NCBI GenBank assembly: GCA_035536315.1
Contig: DATLOJ010000114.1
Span: forward strand, 1 to 26,810
Source: DATLOJ01 sp035536315
GTDB taxonomy: Bacteria > Actinomycetota > CADDZG01 > JAHWKV01
Direction of reading: 5' to 3'
DNA: 26,810 nt
The notes under the pieces are model-generated. The model did not search any database. It was not told where the DNA came from and saw nothing but the letters and a program-made list of their open reading frames with translations. A program made the translations under genes and the position numbers. Below, one piece after another: positions 16,057 through 24,700 of the stretch (within the stretch, counting starts at the first letter, position 1; each line of letters starts with the position of its first letter).

Positions 16057-16299
16057 CTAGGAGTCTTCCTCTCCTATCCGCTCGTCTGACGTCCTTCGCT
16101 CGATCCGGTCGTCGGACAGGTCGTGAACCGCTGGATCCGACTTTCTGGATTCCGATTCGGTAAGGACCGCTTCGGCAACACTCGAGTCGTCCTGAACCTT
16201 CCCCTTTTCCTCCGGAACCGAGCCTGCTCGTGAGTCAACGTTTTCGGACGTGGGTTCTGGGGTTACTTCGATACGCTCCTTGAGATCGTCGTCGGCCAT
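16057..16299 (-). CDS. Small acidic, probably disordered protein
   Basis: Not recognised. An 80-residue frame from ATG 16299, very rich in Asp, Glu, Ser and Arg (for example MADDDLKERIEV and ERRTSDERIGEEDS), with no hydrophobic core, so probably unstructured. The frame stays open upstream for hundreds of codons, but only as antisense to the oxidoreductase gene. The ribosome-binding site is weak (CAGG is too far from the ATG). It ends one base after the SRPBCC stop, convergently. The amino-acid makeup differs from a typical shadow frame, but coding is not certain. Confidence 0.5.
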   Translation of the reverse strand: MADDDLKERIEVTPEPTSENVDSRAGSVPEEKGKVQDDSSVAEAVLTESESRKSDPAVHDLSDDRIERRTSDERIGEEDS

Positions 16300-16384
16300 A
16301 GTTGATGCATAACCTGAGGCCCGAGCTTTAAACCCCCCGTCGTAGACTCCCGAGCGGCGGGCACGGCCCGAAAAGGAGGACCTT

Positions 16385-16462
16385 TTGGGCGAGACAGTCG
16401 AATTCCAATCCAGCGCGGTAACCGCCTGCTGGTACCTGTCCCTTCCCACCTCATGTAATTGA
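16385..16462 (+). CDS. Putative 25-residue leader peptide, coupled to the downstream oxidoreductase
   Basis: Directly after an excellent Shine-Dalgarno sequence (AGGAGG at 16374-16379, 5 nt before TTG 16385) is a 25-codon ORF beginning MGETVEFQSSAVTACWYL. Its TGA (16460-16462) overlaps the TTG start of the oxidoreductase gene (16459-16461) as TTGA. The oxidoreductase has no ribosome-binding site of its own, so translation of this leader would deliver ribosomes to it. The peptide resembles nothing I know. Evidence is positional only. Confidence 0.45.
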   Translation: MGETVEFQSSAVTACWYLSLPTSCN

Positions 16463-17991
16463 AGGCCGATGTCGTGGTCGTCGGGGCCGGACATAATGGC
16501 CTGGTGGCGGCCTGCTATCTGGCCTCGGCAGGACTGAAGGTCAACGCACTCGAACGCCGTTCGGTCCTCGGCGGCGCGGCGGTAACGGAAGATCTGATTC
16601 CCGGTTACCGGGTGTCGACCGCTTCTTACTCGCTCAGCCTGTTGCGCCCGGACATTTACGCCGACCTCGAGCTTGCCCGTCACGGCCTTCGCTTTTATCC
16701 GAAGGACCCGCAGATGTTCGTTCCACTGCGTGACGGCAGGCACTTCTTTGTGTGGCGTGACGGGCGCCGGACCCACGAAGAGATTTCTCGCATCAACCAA
16801 CGGGACGCAGACGCATACAAAGAATTCGGAAGGTTTTGGGATTCCGCGGTCGATGAGCTGCGTCCCTTCGTAGAGAGTGACTCGCCACTCAGCCCCGCGG
16901 CTGTCGAAGGTGAGTTGCGAAGACGCGGCCAGGGCGAGATCTGGGACGTTTGTGTTGCCGGCTCGGCTGCCTCTGTCGTCGAGAGATTCTTCGAGTCGGA
17001 GGAGGTGCAGGGCGCATTTGCATCGCAGGGAATCATCGGCACCGCGCTGAGCCCGCGGCACCCCGGCACTGCATGGGTCATGGCATACCACTTCATCGGC
17101 GGTGAGCTGAACGAATCGACCGGCACCTGGGCTTACGTTCGGGGGGGTATGGGTGGGGTAACCCAAGCTCTCGCCGCAGCTGCTCGTGAGCGCGGGGTAA
17201 AGATCGAGCTCGACTCGGAAGTTGAGCAGATTCTGGTCGATGACAACGGCGTTCGGGGTGTGCAGACGGGGGCGGGTGTTATCGACTGCGACATCGTCGT
17301 TTCGAACGCGGACCCGATCACCACCTATCGGAAGTTGGTTCCTGCTGACCGTCTTACTGATGACCTGATCGAAAAACTCGATGGGTGGCAGACGTTCGGC
17401 TCCGTAGTGAAGGTCAACCTCGCATTGCGAGAGCTCCCCGACTTCAAGGCCATGCCCGGCACGAATGCGGGCCCGCAGCATTTCGGAACTCTCGAGATAT
17501 CGCCCTCGGTCGATTATCTGCATGAGGCGTGGGAGGAGTCGGCTGGGGGCCGGCCATCAACAAACCCATTCATGGAGGTATTCATTCAGTCCGCTACCGA
17601 TCCGACACTTTCGGAGGAAGGGCACGTCTTGTCGGCTTTCAGCCAGTACTCGCCGCCCTCGCCCGAGCGGGAGACGTGGCCTCAGATGAGAGAGACCGCG
17701 TATGAAAACGTCGTTCGGACCCTTGCGTCTTATGCGCCGAACATTCCCGATGCGATCATCGCCTCCGACGTACTCGGCCCTCCCGAGCTAGAAGAGCGCT
17801 TCGCATTGACGGGAGGGAACATCTTTCACGGGGAGATCACCCCCGACCAGTCCTTCGGCGCGCGCTTCGCTTACGAGTCTCCTATCAAAGGGCTGTACCT
17901 AGCCGGTTCCGGAGCGAGTCCCGGAGGGGGAGTCATGGGTGCTGCGGGTCGCAACTGCGCCAACGTCCTTCTGAGGAACCGCCGCTCCTAG
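16459..17991 (+). CDS. FAD-dependent oxidoreductase, PYROXD2/phytoene desaturase-like
   Basis: Flavin amine oxidase/phytoene desaturase superfamily protein, 510 residues. The N-terminal dinucleotide-binding motif is DVVVVGAGHNGLVAACYLA with G9, G11 and G14, followed by the acidic ribose-binding end of strand 2 (NALERR) and GGAAVTEDLIPGYRVSTASY. The C-terminal FAD-binding block is GLYLAGSGASPGGGVMGAAGRNCA. GHNGL and this C-terminus point to the PYROXD2-like group rather than true carotenoid desaturases; no carotenoid genes are nearby. Substrate unknown. Start TTG at 16459 is forced by an in-frame TAA immediately upstream and by the FAD motif beginning at residue 4; it overlaps the stop of a small leader ORF. 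Convergent with the TauE-type gene. Confidence 0.9.
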   Translation: MKADVVVVGAGHNGLVAACYLASAGLKVNALERRSVLGGAAVTEDLIPGYRVSTASYSLSLLRPDIYADLELARHGLRFYPKDPQMFVPLRDGRHFFVWRDGRRTHEEISRINQRDADAYKEFGRFWDSAVDELRPFVESDSPLSPAAVEGELRRRGQGEIWDVCVAGSAASVVERFFESEEVQGAFASQGIIGTALSPRHPGTAWVMAYHFIGGELNESTGTWAYVRGGMGGVTQALAAAARERGVKIELDSEVEQILVDDNGVRGVQTGAGVIDCDIVVSNADPITTYRKLVPADRLTDDLIEKLDGWQTFGSVVKVNLALRELPDFKAMPGTNAGPQHFGTLEISPSVDYLHEAWEESAGGRPSTNPFMEVFIQSATDPTLSEEGHVLSAFSQYSPPSPERETWPQMRETAYENVVRTLASYAPNIPDAIIASDVLGPPELEERFALTGGNIFHGEITPDQSFGARFAYESPIKGLYLAGSGASPGGGVMGAAGRNCANVLLRNRRS

Positions 17992-18018
17992 AAGTCGACG
18001 GTCCCCGTAGCGCGATTG

Positions 18019-18732
18019 CTATCCAAGCAGCTTTACGAGACCCTGAGCGGCAGCGAAGATTCCACCCGCCGCCGCAACAGTCAGCGCGGCCATCACGAGC
18101 GACCTCTCATTCAGTTTCCTTGCAAACACAGTTCCTGCAAGCCACCCGACTATCAAAACCGCGGCACAGAGGAGCTGGTTGCTTTCCGGGAGTCCGAGAA
18201 GTGCGAGACCGGCAAAGTTCAGGATCAGAAAAAACACCTGCAGGGCCGGCCGGTACATCGCGGGCTTCCAACCCGAGTTGATCGCGTACATTGCGACAGG
18301 CGGCCCACCGATTCCGGCCAACAGGCCCGTCGTCGCGGAAATGGCGCCTGTCGCTACTCCGGGAGCCGCTCCCCTCAGCAGCTTGATGCGAACTCCGGAT
18401 GCAAGTACGACGGCGGCCACGAGCGTGATTACACCGGCAACGATCGCAAGTACGTATGTGTTTGCGTTTCGAATGATGAATGCCACCGGCGCTACCGCAA
18501 CCAGGCCCCCGATAAGCAAGGGGCTCAGTGGCTTCAGCTCAACGCCGCGCCACTCGCGCGCGAGGACGAGAAGGTTGAGGATGCTCGACTGCACCATGAT
18601 TGTTCTGATCGCCTCGGAATGCCCGTTGACTGCGATCAAGAACGGACCGGCGACGAGCGCGAAGCCGAGCCCGGTCGCCGCCTGGACTGCCGAACCCAAA
18701 ATGACCGCGACGTAAGAAAGCGCGGTTACCAA
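18019..18732 (-). CDS. TauE/SafE-family membrane permease
   Basis: Integral membrane protein of 237 residues with about seven or eight hydrophobic helices and the two family repeats: GSAVQAATGLGFALVAGPFL near the N-terminus and GLLAGIGGPPVAMYAI in the second half. The family exports sulfite, sulfoacetate or similar organosulfur anions; the substrate here is not known. Start TTG at 18732 places the first helix at the usual position; the ribosome-binding site is poor. It follows the 58-residue acidic gene by 11 nt and acnA before it, so it is probably the last gene of that transcript. The overlapping frame on the other strand is compositionally unlike a protein. Confidence 0.88.
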   Translation of the reverse strand: MVTALSYVAVILGSAVQAATGLGFALVAGPFLIAVNGHSEAIRTIMVQSSILNLLVLAREWRGVELKPLSPLLIGGLVAVAPVAFIIRNANTYVLAIVAGVITLVAAVVLASGVRIKLLRGAAPGVATGAISATTGLLAGIGGPPVAMYAINSGWKPAMYRPALQVFFLILNFAGLALLGLPESNQLLCAAVLIVGWLAGTVFARKLNERSLVMAALTVAAAGGIFAAAQGLVKLLG

Positions 18733-18743
18733 AGTGAGGACCG

Positions 18744-18920
18744 CTAAGTGTCGAGGGCTTCTATGCCGAGGGGGGTAACGCGGTACTCGAATACGACGGG
18801 CTCGTCATCGCCCTCGACGACCCTCACGGTCAAATGGACCTCGTCACTTTCAATCTCCGACTCGATTTCTTCGGCGTCGTCGTCGTCTTCGTTTGCAAGA
18901 GTAAATACGTACGTCGTCAT
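18744..18920 (-). CDS. Acidic 58-residue protein translationally coupled to acnA
   Basis: A short gene easily missed by length cut-offs. Its ATG (18920-18918) shares a base with the TGA of acnA (TGATG), a classic coupling overlap. The protein starts MTTYVFTLANEDDDD, has a stretch of Asp/Glu (residues 11-25), then a regular strand-like part VHLTVRVVEGDDEPVVFEY and ends VTPLGIEALDT. The alternation of hydrophobic residues in the second half suggests a small beta structure. I do not recognise the family. Position between acnA and the TauE-type gene suggests co-expression with aconitase; a role in regulation or iron-sulfur handling would be speculation. Confidence 0.72.
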   Translation of the reverse strand: MTTYVFTLANEDDDDAEEIESEIESDEVHLTVRVVEGDDEPVVFEYRVTPLGIEALDT

Positions 18921-21670
18921 CAAAAGGCTCCCAACATCTGTCTCAGTACCATCTGGAGGATTCCCCCATGCTGGTAGTACTCAACCTCCGCCAGGGCATC
19001 TATTCTCACCGTTGCTTGAAACTCTCCGGCCCCCCCGTCCTCCCGGGAGAACTCTACGGTCACATCCATCAGGGGAGTGATCTTCTCTGCGATTCCCCTG
19101 ATCGAGAAGGTCTCCCGCCCGGTCAGGCCATGCGAGGCAGCGGTTTCACCCCCCTTGAACTCGAGTGGAAGGACACCCATGCCGACCAGATTGCTGCGGT
19201 GGATTCGTTCGAACGACTCGGCAATGACGGCCTTGACGCCGAGCAACGCAGTTCCTTTGGCGGCCCAGTCGCGAGAGCTGCCGGATCCGTACTCCTTGCC
19301 GGCAAGCAGTATCAGTGGGACACCTTCCTCCCGGTACTTCAGGGACGCATCGTAAATGCTCATCTGCTCCCCGGTTGGCAGGTGAATCGTCCACGGCCCC
19401 TCGGTACCGGGGGCCAGGATGTTGCGGAGCCGGATGTTTCCGAACGTTCCGCGCAGCATGACTTCGTGGTTACCCCGCCTTGACCCGAAGCTGTTGAAGT
19501 CCTGTGGCGCGACTCCAAGCGACGTCAGGTAGCTGCCGGCCGGGGAGTTCACCTTGATTGCGCCAGCCGGCGAGATGTGGTCCGTTGTAATCGAGTCTTC
19601 CAGCAGCACGAGAACCCGCGCGTCGATGATTTCCCCCGGGTGCACAAAGGCGACCTCTGTCTCCAAGAAGTACGGAGGTTCGCGAACGTACGTCGACTCC
19701 GCATCCCAGTCGAACATCTGGCCTTCAGGGGACGGCATCTGCTTCCAATGTTCATCGCCCTCGAAGATCCGGCCGTACTCCTCGTCGAAGAAGTCCGGTG
19801 AGAGTGACTCGCTCAGCGTCTGAGCGACCTCTTCGCGCGAGGGCCAGATGTCTGCCAGGAAAATGTCCTTGCCCTCAGCCGACTGACCGATTGGCTCAGT
19901 CGTTAGATCGATGTCGGCCGTTCCGGCCAATGCGTAAGCAACGCACAAGGGTGGTGAACCCAGATAGCTGGCCTTGATCTGCGGATGGATCCGGCCTTCG
20001 AAGTTTCGATTCCCCGACAGGACCGCTACAACTGCCAGCTCTTCCGATTCCACTCGGGCCGCGATCTCGTCCGGAAGGGGGCCGGAGTTTCCAATGCAAG
20101 TCGTGCATCCATATCCGACCAGTGAGAATCCGAGCTTTTCCAAATATGGCGTTAAGCCGGCGGCATCGAGGTAACGCGTCACGACCCTCGATCCGGGAGC
20201 GAGCGAAGTCTTGACCCACGGCTTCGATTCGAGGCCGGCCTCCACTGCCTTCTTCGCAAGCAGGCCGGCCCCCACCATCACGGTTGGGTTCGAAGTGTTC
20301 GTGCAACTGGTGATGGCTGCGATGACGACGGAACCGTTTTGAACCTGCCTCGCTACCTTCTGCTCGACTGATAACTCTTGGCCTTCGATCTCATCCGTGG
20401 CTACCGCGGCCTGCAGATCGGCGTGCTGGGGGTTTCCGCCTTCCGAGACAAACCGCCCGATCTCTTGCTTCTTGGGATCTGGAATGAAGCCGTCGTCAAA
20501 GGCCTCCCGGAATGAGGTCCACACGTTTGGCAAAGAAACTCGGTCCTGGGGGCGCTTCGGCCCGGCGAGGCTGGGCTCGACCGTCGCCAGATCCAGCTCG
20601 AGCACCTCGCTGAACTCCGGCTCCTCGTCGCCGTCGCTTCTGAACATCCCCTGCTCTTTCGTGTAGCGCTCAACAAGGTCGATGACGCCTTCCCTGTTGG
20701 TCTCCCTCAGGTAGGCCAATGTGTTGACGTCGCATGGAAACAGGGTGGCGGTGGCACCGAACTCCGGTGACATGTTCGACAGAGTTGCCCTGTCTGCGAT
20801 GGCAAGATTGGAAAGTCCGTCGCCGAAGAACTCGACGAACTTGCCCACAACTCCGTGAGCGCGAAGCTTCTGAGTGAGGGTGAGCACCAGGTCTGTGGCA
20901 GTCGATCCCACAGGAAGTGCTCCCACCGTTCGAATGCCCACAACCCAGGGCCTCGTCAGGAACATCGGCTGCCCGAGCATTGCTGCTTCTGCCTCGATTC
21001 CTCCAACGCCCCAGCCGAGCACCCCCAGGCCGTTGATCATGGTTGTGTGTGAGTCGGTACCAACGAGAGTGTCGGGCAGCGCAACTCCGTCGCGCTCTAG
21101 CACGACCCGTCCGAGGTACTCGAGATTGACCTGGTGGCAGATGCCCATTCCCGGAGGAACCACGTTGAATCCATCAAAAGCCTGCTGTGCCCAACGCAGC
21201 AGCGAATACCTTTCGAGGTTCCGCCGGTACTCGAAGTCGATGTTGGCCTGGTAGGCGCCCTCGAAGCCGAACCGGTCGACCTGTACGGAGTGATCGACGA
21301 TGAGGTCGACGGAGACGAAGGGGTTCACCTTCTTGGGATCGCCGCCCGAACGCGCCACCGCCGAGCGCAACGCTGCAAGGTCGACGACTGCAGGCACTCC
21401 GGTGAAGTCCTGCATGAGAACGCGGGCCGGCATGAATGCGAGCGATGCGTCTGGGTCTTTCTCCGGCCAGTTTGAAAGGGCCCTTACATCGAGCTCCGAA
21501 ACGTCCCGGCCCCCTGCTCTCCTCAAGATGTTCTCCAGAAGGATCTTTACCGTCTGCGGAAGGCGGGAGATGTCTTTGCCGGTAGCGCTCGCCAGTTTCG
21601 GCAGGCTGTAGAACCAGAGACTCCCCCCGGCAGTTTCGAGCTGAGATCTGACCCCGAAGATGTCTTGCAA
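18920..21670 (-). CDS. acnA: Aconitate hydratase A
   Basis: Isomerises citrate to isocitrate in the TCA cycle (EC 4.2.1.3) with a [4Fe-4S] cluster. The 916-residue protein has SVDLIVDHSVQVDRFG, GTDSHTTMINGLGVLGWGVGG, the cluster cysteines C456 in TSCTNTSNP and C522/C525 in GYGCTTCIGNSGPLP (spacings of 66 and 3 match E. coli AcnA), and the C-terminal swivel domain with GSRRGNHEVMLRGTFGN and YGSGSSRDWAAKGT. I chose TTG at 21670 because AGGAAGG lies 6 nt upstream and DIFGVRSQLETAGG matches the family start; ATG at 21697 is the alternative. Further upstream the frame is antisense to lhr. Stop overlaps the 58-residue gene; divergent from lhr. Confidence 0.95.
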   Translation of the reverse strand: MQDIFGVRSQLETAGGSLWFYSLPKLASATGKDISRLPQTVKILLENILRRAGGRDVSELDVRALSNWPEKDPDASLAFMPARVLMQDFTGVPAVVDLAALRSAVARSGGDPKKVNPFVSVDLIVDHSVQVDRFGFEGAYQANIDFEYRRNLERYSLLRWAQQAFDGFNVVPPGMGICHQVNLEYLGRVVLERDGVALPDTLVGTDSHTTMINGLGVLGWGVGGIEAEAAMLGQPMFLTRPWVVGIRTVGALPVGSTATDLVLTLTQKLRAHGVVGKFVEFFGDGLSNLAIADRATLSNMSPEFGATATLFPCDVNTLAYLRETNREGVIDLVERYTKEQGMFRSDGDEEPEFSEVLELDLATVEPSLAGPKRPQDRVSLPNVWTSFREAFDDGFIPDPKKQEIGRFVSEGGNPQHADLQAAVATDEIEGQELSVEQKVARQVQNGSVVIAAITSCTNTSNPTVMVGAGLLAKKAVEAGLESKPWVKTSLAPGSRVVTRYLDAAGLTPYLEKLGFSLVGYGCTTCIGNSGPLPDEIAARVESEELAVVAVLSGNRNFEGRIHPQIKASYLGSPPLCVAYALAGTADIDLTTEPIGQSAEGKDIFLADIWPSREEVAQTLSESLSPDFFDEEYGRIFEGDEHWKQMPSPEGQMFDWDAESTYVREPPYFLETEVAFVHPGEIIDARVLVLLEDSITTDHISPAGAIKVNSPAGSYLTSLGVAPQDFNSFGSRRGNHEVMLRGTFGNIRLRNILAPGTEGPWTIHLPTGEQMSIYDASLKYREEGVPLILLAGKEYGSGSSRDWAAKGTALLGVKAVIAESFERIHRSNLVGMGVLPLEFKGGETAASHGLTGRETFSIRGIAEKITPLMDVTVEFSREDGGAGEFQATVRIDALAEVEYYQHGGILQMVLRQMLGAF

Positions 21671-21767
21671 GAAGTTCCTTCCTGTATGTAAGCCCATTGT
21701 CCCGCCCCCGGCGATGCTGGACAAATGAGGGGGCGCGTTCACGTGCGGGACGCGGGATGATGGCTCA

Positions 21768-24700
21768 GTGAAACGAATCAAGTCGATGGAAATGTTCTCG
21801 CCTCTCACCCAGACCTGGTTTTCGGAGAGCTTCGAGGTGCCCACGCCCTCTCAGGCGGGTGCGTGGGAAGCGATATCCGGCGGCAAAAATGTCCTGGTTG
21901 TCGCTCCGACGGGGTCGGGGAAAACCCTTGCTGCCTTTCTGTGGTCGATCGATCGCATAGCCAACACGTCCGTTCCCCCAAAGAAAGAACGGCTTCGTGT
22001 TCTCTACATCTCCCCCCTCAAGGCTCTGGCCGTCGATATCGACCGGAACCTGCGGTCTCCCATCAACGGGATCAGTAACGCTGCGGTAAGAGCCGGGAGA
22101 ACGCCGCTTGAGATATCGGTGGGGGTGAGGACAGGAGACACACCCCAGGACCAGCGGCGCCGGCTGGTAACCACGCCACCCGACATTCTCATAACCACCC
22201 CGGAGTCGCTGTTTCTGATGCTCACATCGTCCGCACGCGAGTCGCTCCGGTACATCGACACGGTCATCATCGACGAGGTGCATGCGCTGGCCCCTAACAA
22301 GAGAGGCGCGCATCTGACGGTCAGCCTCGAGCGACTCGATCTCTTGCTGGAAAGGCCTGCTCGAAGGATTGGCCTCTCCGCGACCGTGAGGCCGGTCGAC
22401 GAGATCGCCGCCTTCCTGGGAGGCACAAGACCCGTAGAGGTCGTCCAGCCGCGCTACGACAAGAAGTTCGATCTGAAGGTTGTTGTGCCGGTCGAGGACA
22501 TGTCAGACCTGGGCGAAGTGATGGACGAGGTGCCGAATGGTTCGGCGTCCGGCCCCCTTCCGGTGAAGACGATCTGGCCCGCCATCGAACAACGCCTCAG
22601 TGAGCTGATCGCCAAGCACAGATCGACGATTGTGTTCGTCAATCGCCGGGGGCTTGCGGAGAGGCTGTCAGCCCGCCTCAATGAGCTTGCCGAGAAAGAG
22701 ATCGCACGCGCGCATCACGGCTCTGTCAGCAGAGAGCAGAGAAAGCTCATCGAGGAGGATCTGAAGGCGGGCCGGCTGCCGGCGGTCGTCGCGACTTCGT
22801 CACTCGAGCTCGGTATCGACATGGGGGCCGTGGATCTGGTCGTTCAGGTCGAGTCGCCAACTTCAGTTGCCAGCGGCTTGCAAAGGGTCGGACGCGCCGG
22901 CCACCAGGTCGGGGCGGTAAGCAGCGGTGTGATCTTTCCGAAGTTCCGCGGAGACCTTGTCGTTTCCGCCGTGGTGGTCGAGAGCATGCGCAACGGCGCG
23001 ATCGAATCGATGCGCTATCCGCGCAATCCACTGGACGTTCTCGCGCAGCACATCGTCGCGATGGTTGCGATGGATGAGTGGGAGGTCGAAACGATTGCCG
23101 AGGTCCTGCGCCGCGCCGCACCCTTCGCCTCGCTCCCCGACAGTGCACTCGAATCCGTGCTCAACATGCTTTCGGGCCTTTACCCAAGCGACCGCTTCGC
23201 GGAGCTCAGGCCCCGTATCAACTGGGACAGGCTGACCGGAAAGCTGACGGGACGTCCCGGTGCGCAGCGGCTTGCCGTGACTAGCGGCGGCACGATTCCA
23301 GACCGCGGGCTCTTCGGTGTTTTCCTTTCGGGAAATGAAAGGGCTCGCGTCGGAGAGCTCGACGAAGAGATGGTTTACGAGTCGCGGGTCGGGACCGTCT
23401 TCAAGCTCGGATCGTCCAACTGGCGAATCGAGGACATCACGCACGACCGCGTGATTGTCTCCCCGGCCCCCGGTGAGAACGCGGCGATGCCGTTCTGGCA
23501 TGGCGACGGAGTCGGAAGACCGCTGGAGCTGGGAAGAGCGCTTGGTGAGTTCCTTCGCGAGGTTCAGAAGATCGGCCCAGAAAAATCCAGAGTGAAACTT
23601 CTCGACCGGGGGCTGGACGAGCTCGCAGCCGACAACTTGCTTGCCTATTTGGCCGAGCAGAAGGAAGCGACCGGATATCTGCCGGACGACAAGACGATCG
23701 TCTGCGAGAGCTTTCGTGACGAGATTGGTGATTGGAGGCTCTGCATTCACTCTCCCTTCGGCGCACAGGTCCATGCCCCCTGGACGCTTGCGATCGAAGC
23801 GCGGATCCGCAATGTGTATGGGATCGAGGTGCAGACGATGCACTCGGACGACGGCATCGTTATCCGCATTCCTGAGTCGGACGAGCCTCCCAAGAGCGCG
23901 TGGGCAATTTTCGACCCGGACGAGATCGAGGACCTCGTCACATTGCGGGTCGGCGGCTCGTCACTCTTCGCCAGCCGCTTTCGAGAGTGTGCATCAAGAG
24001 CGCTCCTGCTTCCGAGAAGGGGACCGGATCGCCGGACACCGCTGTGGCAACAGAGGCAGCGCAGCTACAACCTGTTGCAGGCGACTTCCGACTACGGCTC
24101 GTTTCCAATCCTTCTCGAAACGATGCGCGAGTGCCTTCAAGACGTCTTCGACCTTCCCGGCCTCAAGCAGTTGATGCAGCAGATCAACTCTCGCGAGGTC
24201 AAGGTCGTCGAAGTAAGAACCGAGAGCGGCTCTCCGTTCGCGGGATCACTGGCGTTCAGCTATGTCGCCAACTTCATTTTCGACGGGGACTCCCCGCTGG
24301 CCGAGCGGCGCGCAGAAGTATTGACGCTCGACGCGGGGCTGCTTGCAGAGCTGCTCGGCAAGGCCGAGCTTCGAGAGGTCATCGAAGAGGCTGCACTGGA
24401 CGAGTTGGAGCGCGAGCTTCAGCGTCTCAGCCCGGACCGCCGAATTAGGGGAATCGATGACGTGCACGATGCCCTCAGGGCTATCGGCGATCTTTCGAGG
24501 GCGGAGCTGCTGCAGCGTGGTGCGAGAGACGACTGGCTGCAAGAGCTCGAAGACTCGCGCCGCATACTGCCGATCAAGGTCGCGGGGCATGAGCGCTATA
24601 TAGCCGCTGAGGATGCTGCCAAGTTCCGGGATGCCCTCGGCTCCCCGCTTCCGCCGGGCCTCCCAGATGCGTTCCTGGCGCACGCCCCCGGTGCACCGAT

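Noticed and set aside
16300..17523. Long reverse-strand frame above the acidic small protein
   Set aside because: It is antisense to the FAD oxidoreductase gene, which has clear family motifs.
18016..18747. 243-residue forward-strand frame
   Set aside because: It mirrors the TauE-type gene; composition is Arg/Gln/Gly-rich and unlike a folded protein, whereas the reverse strand shows membrane helices and family motifs.
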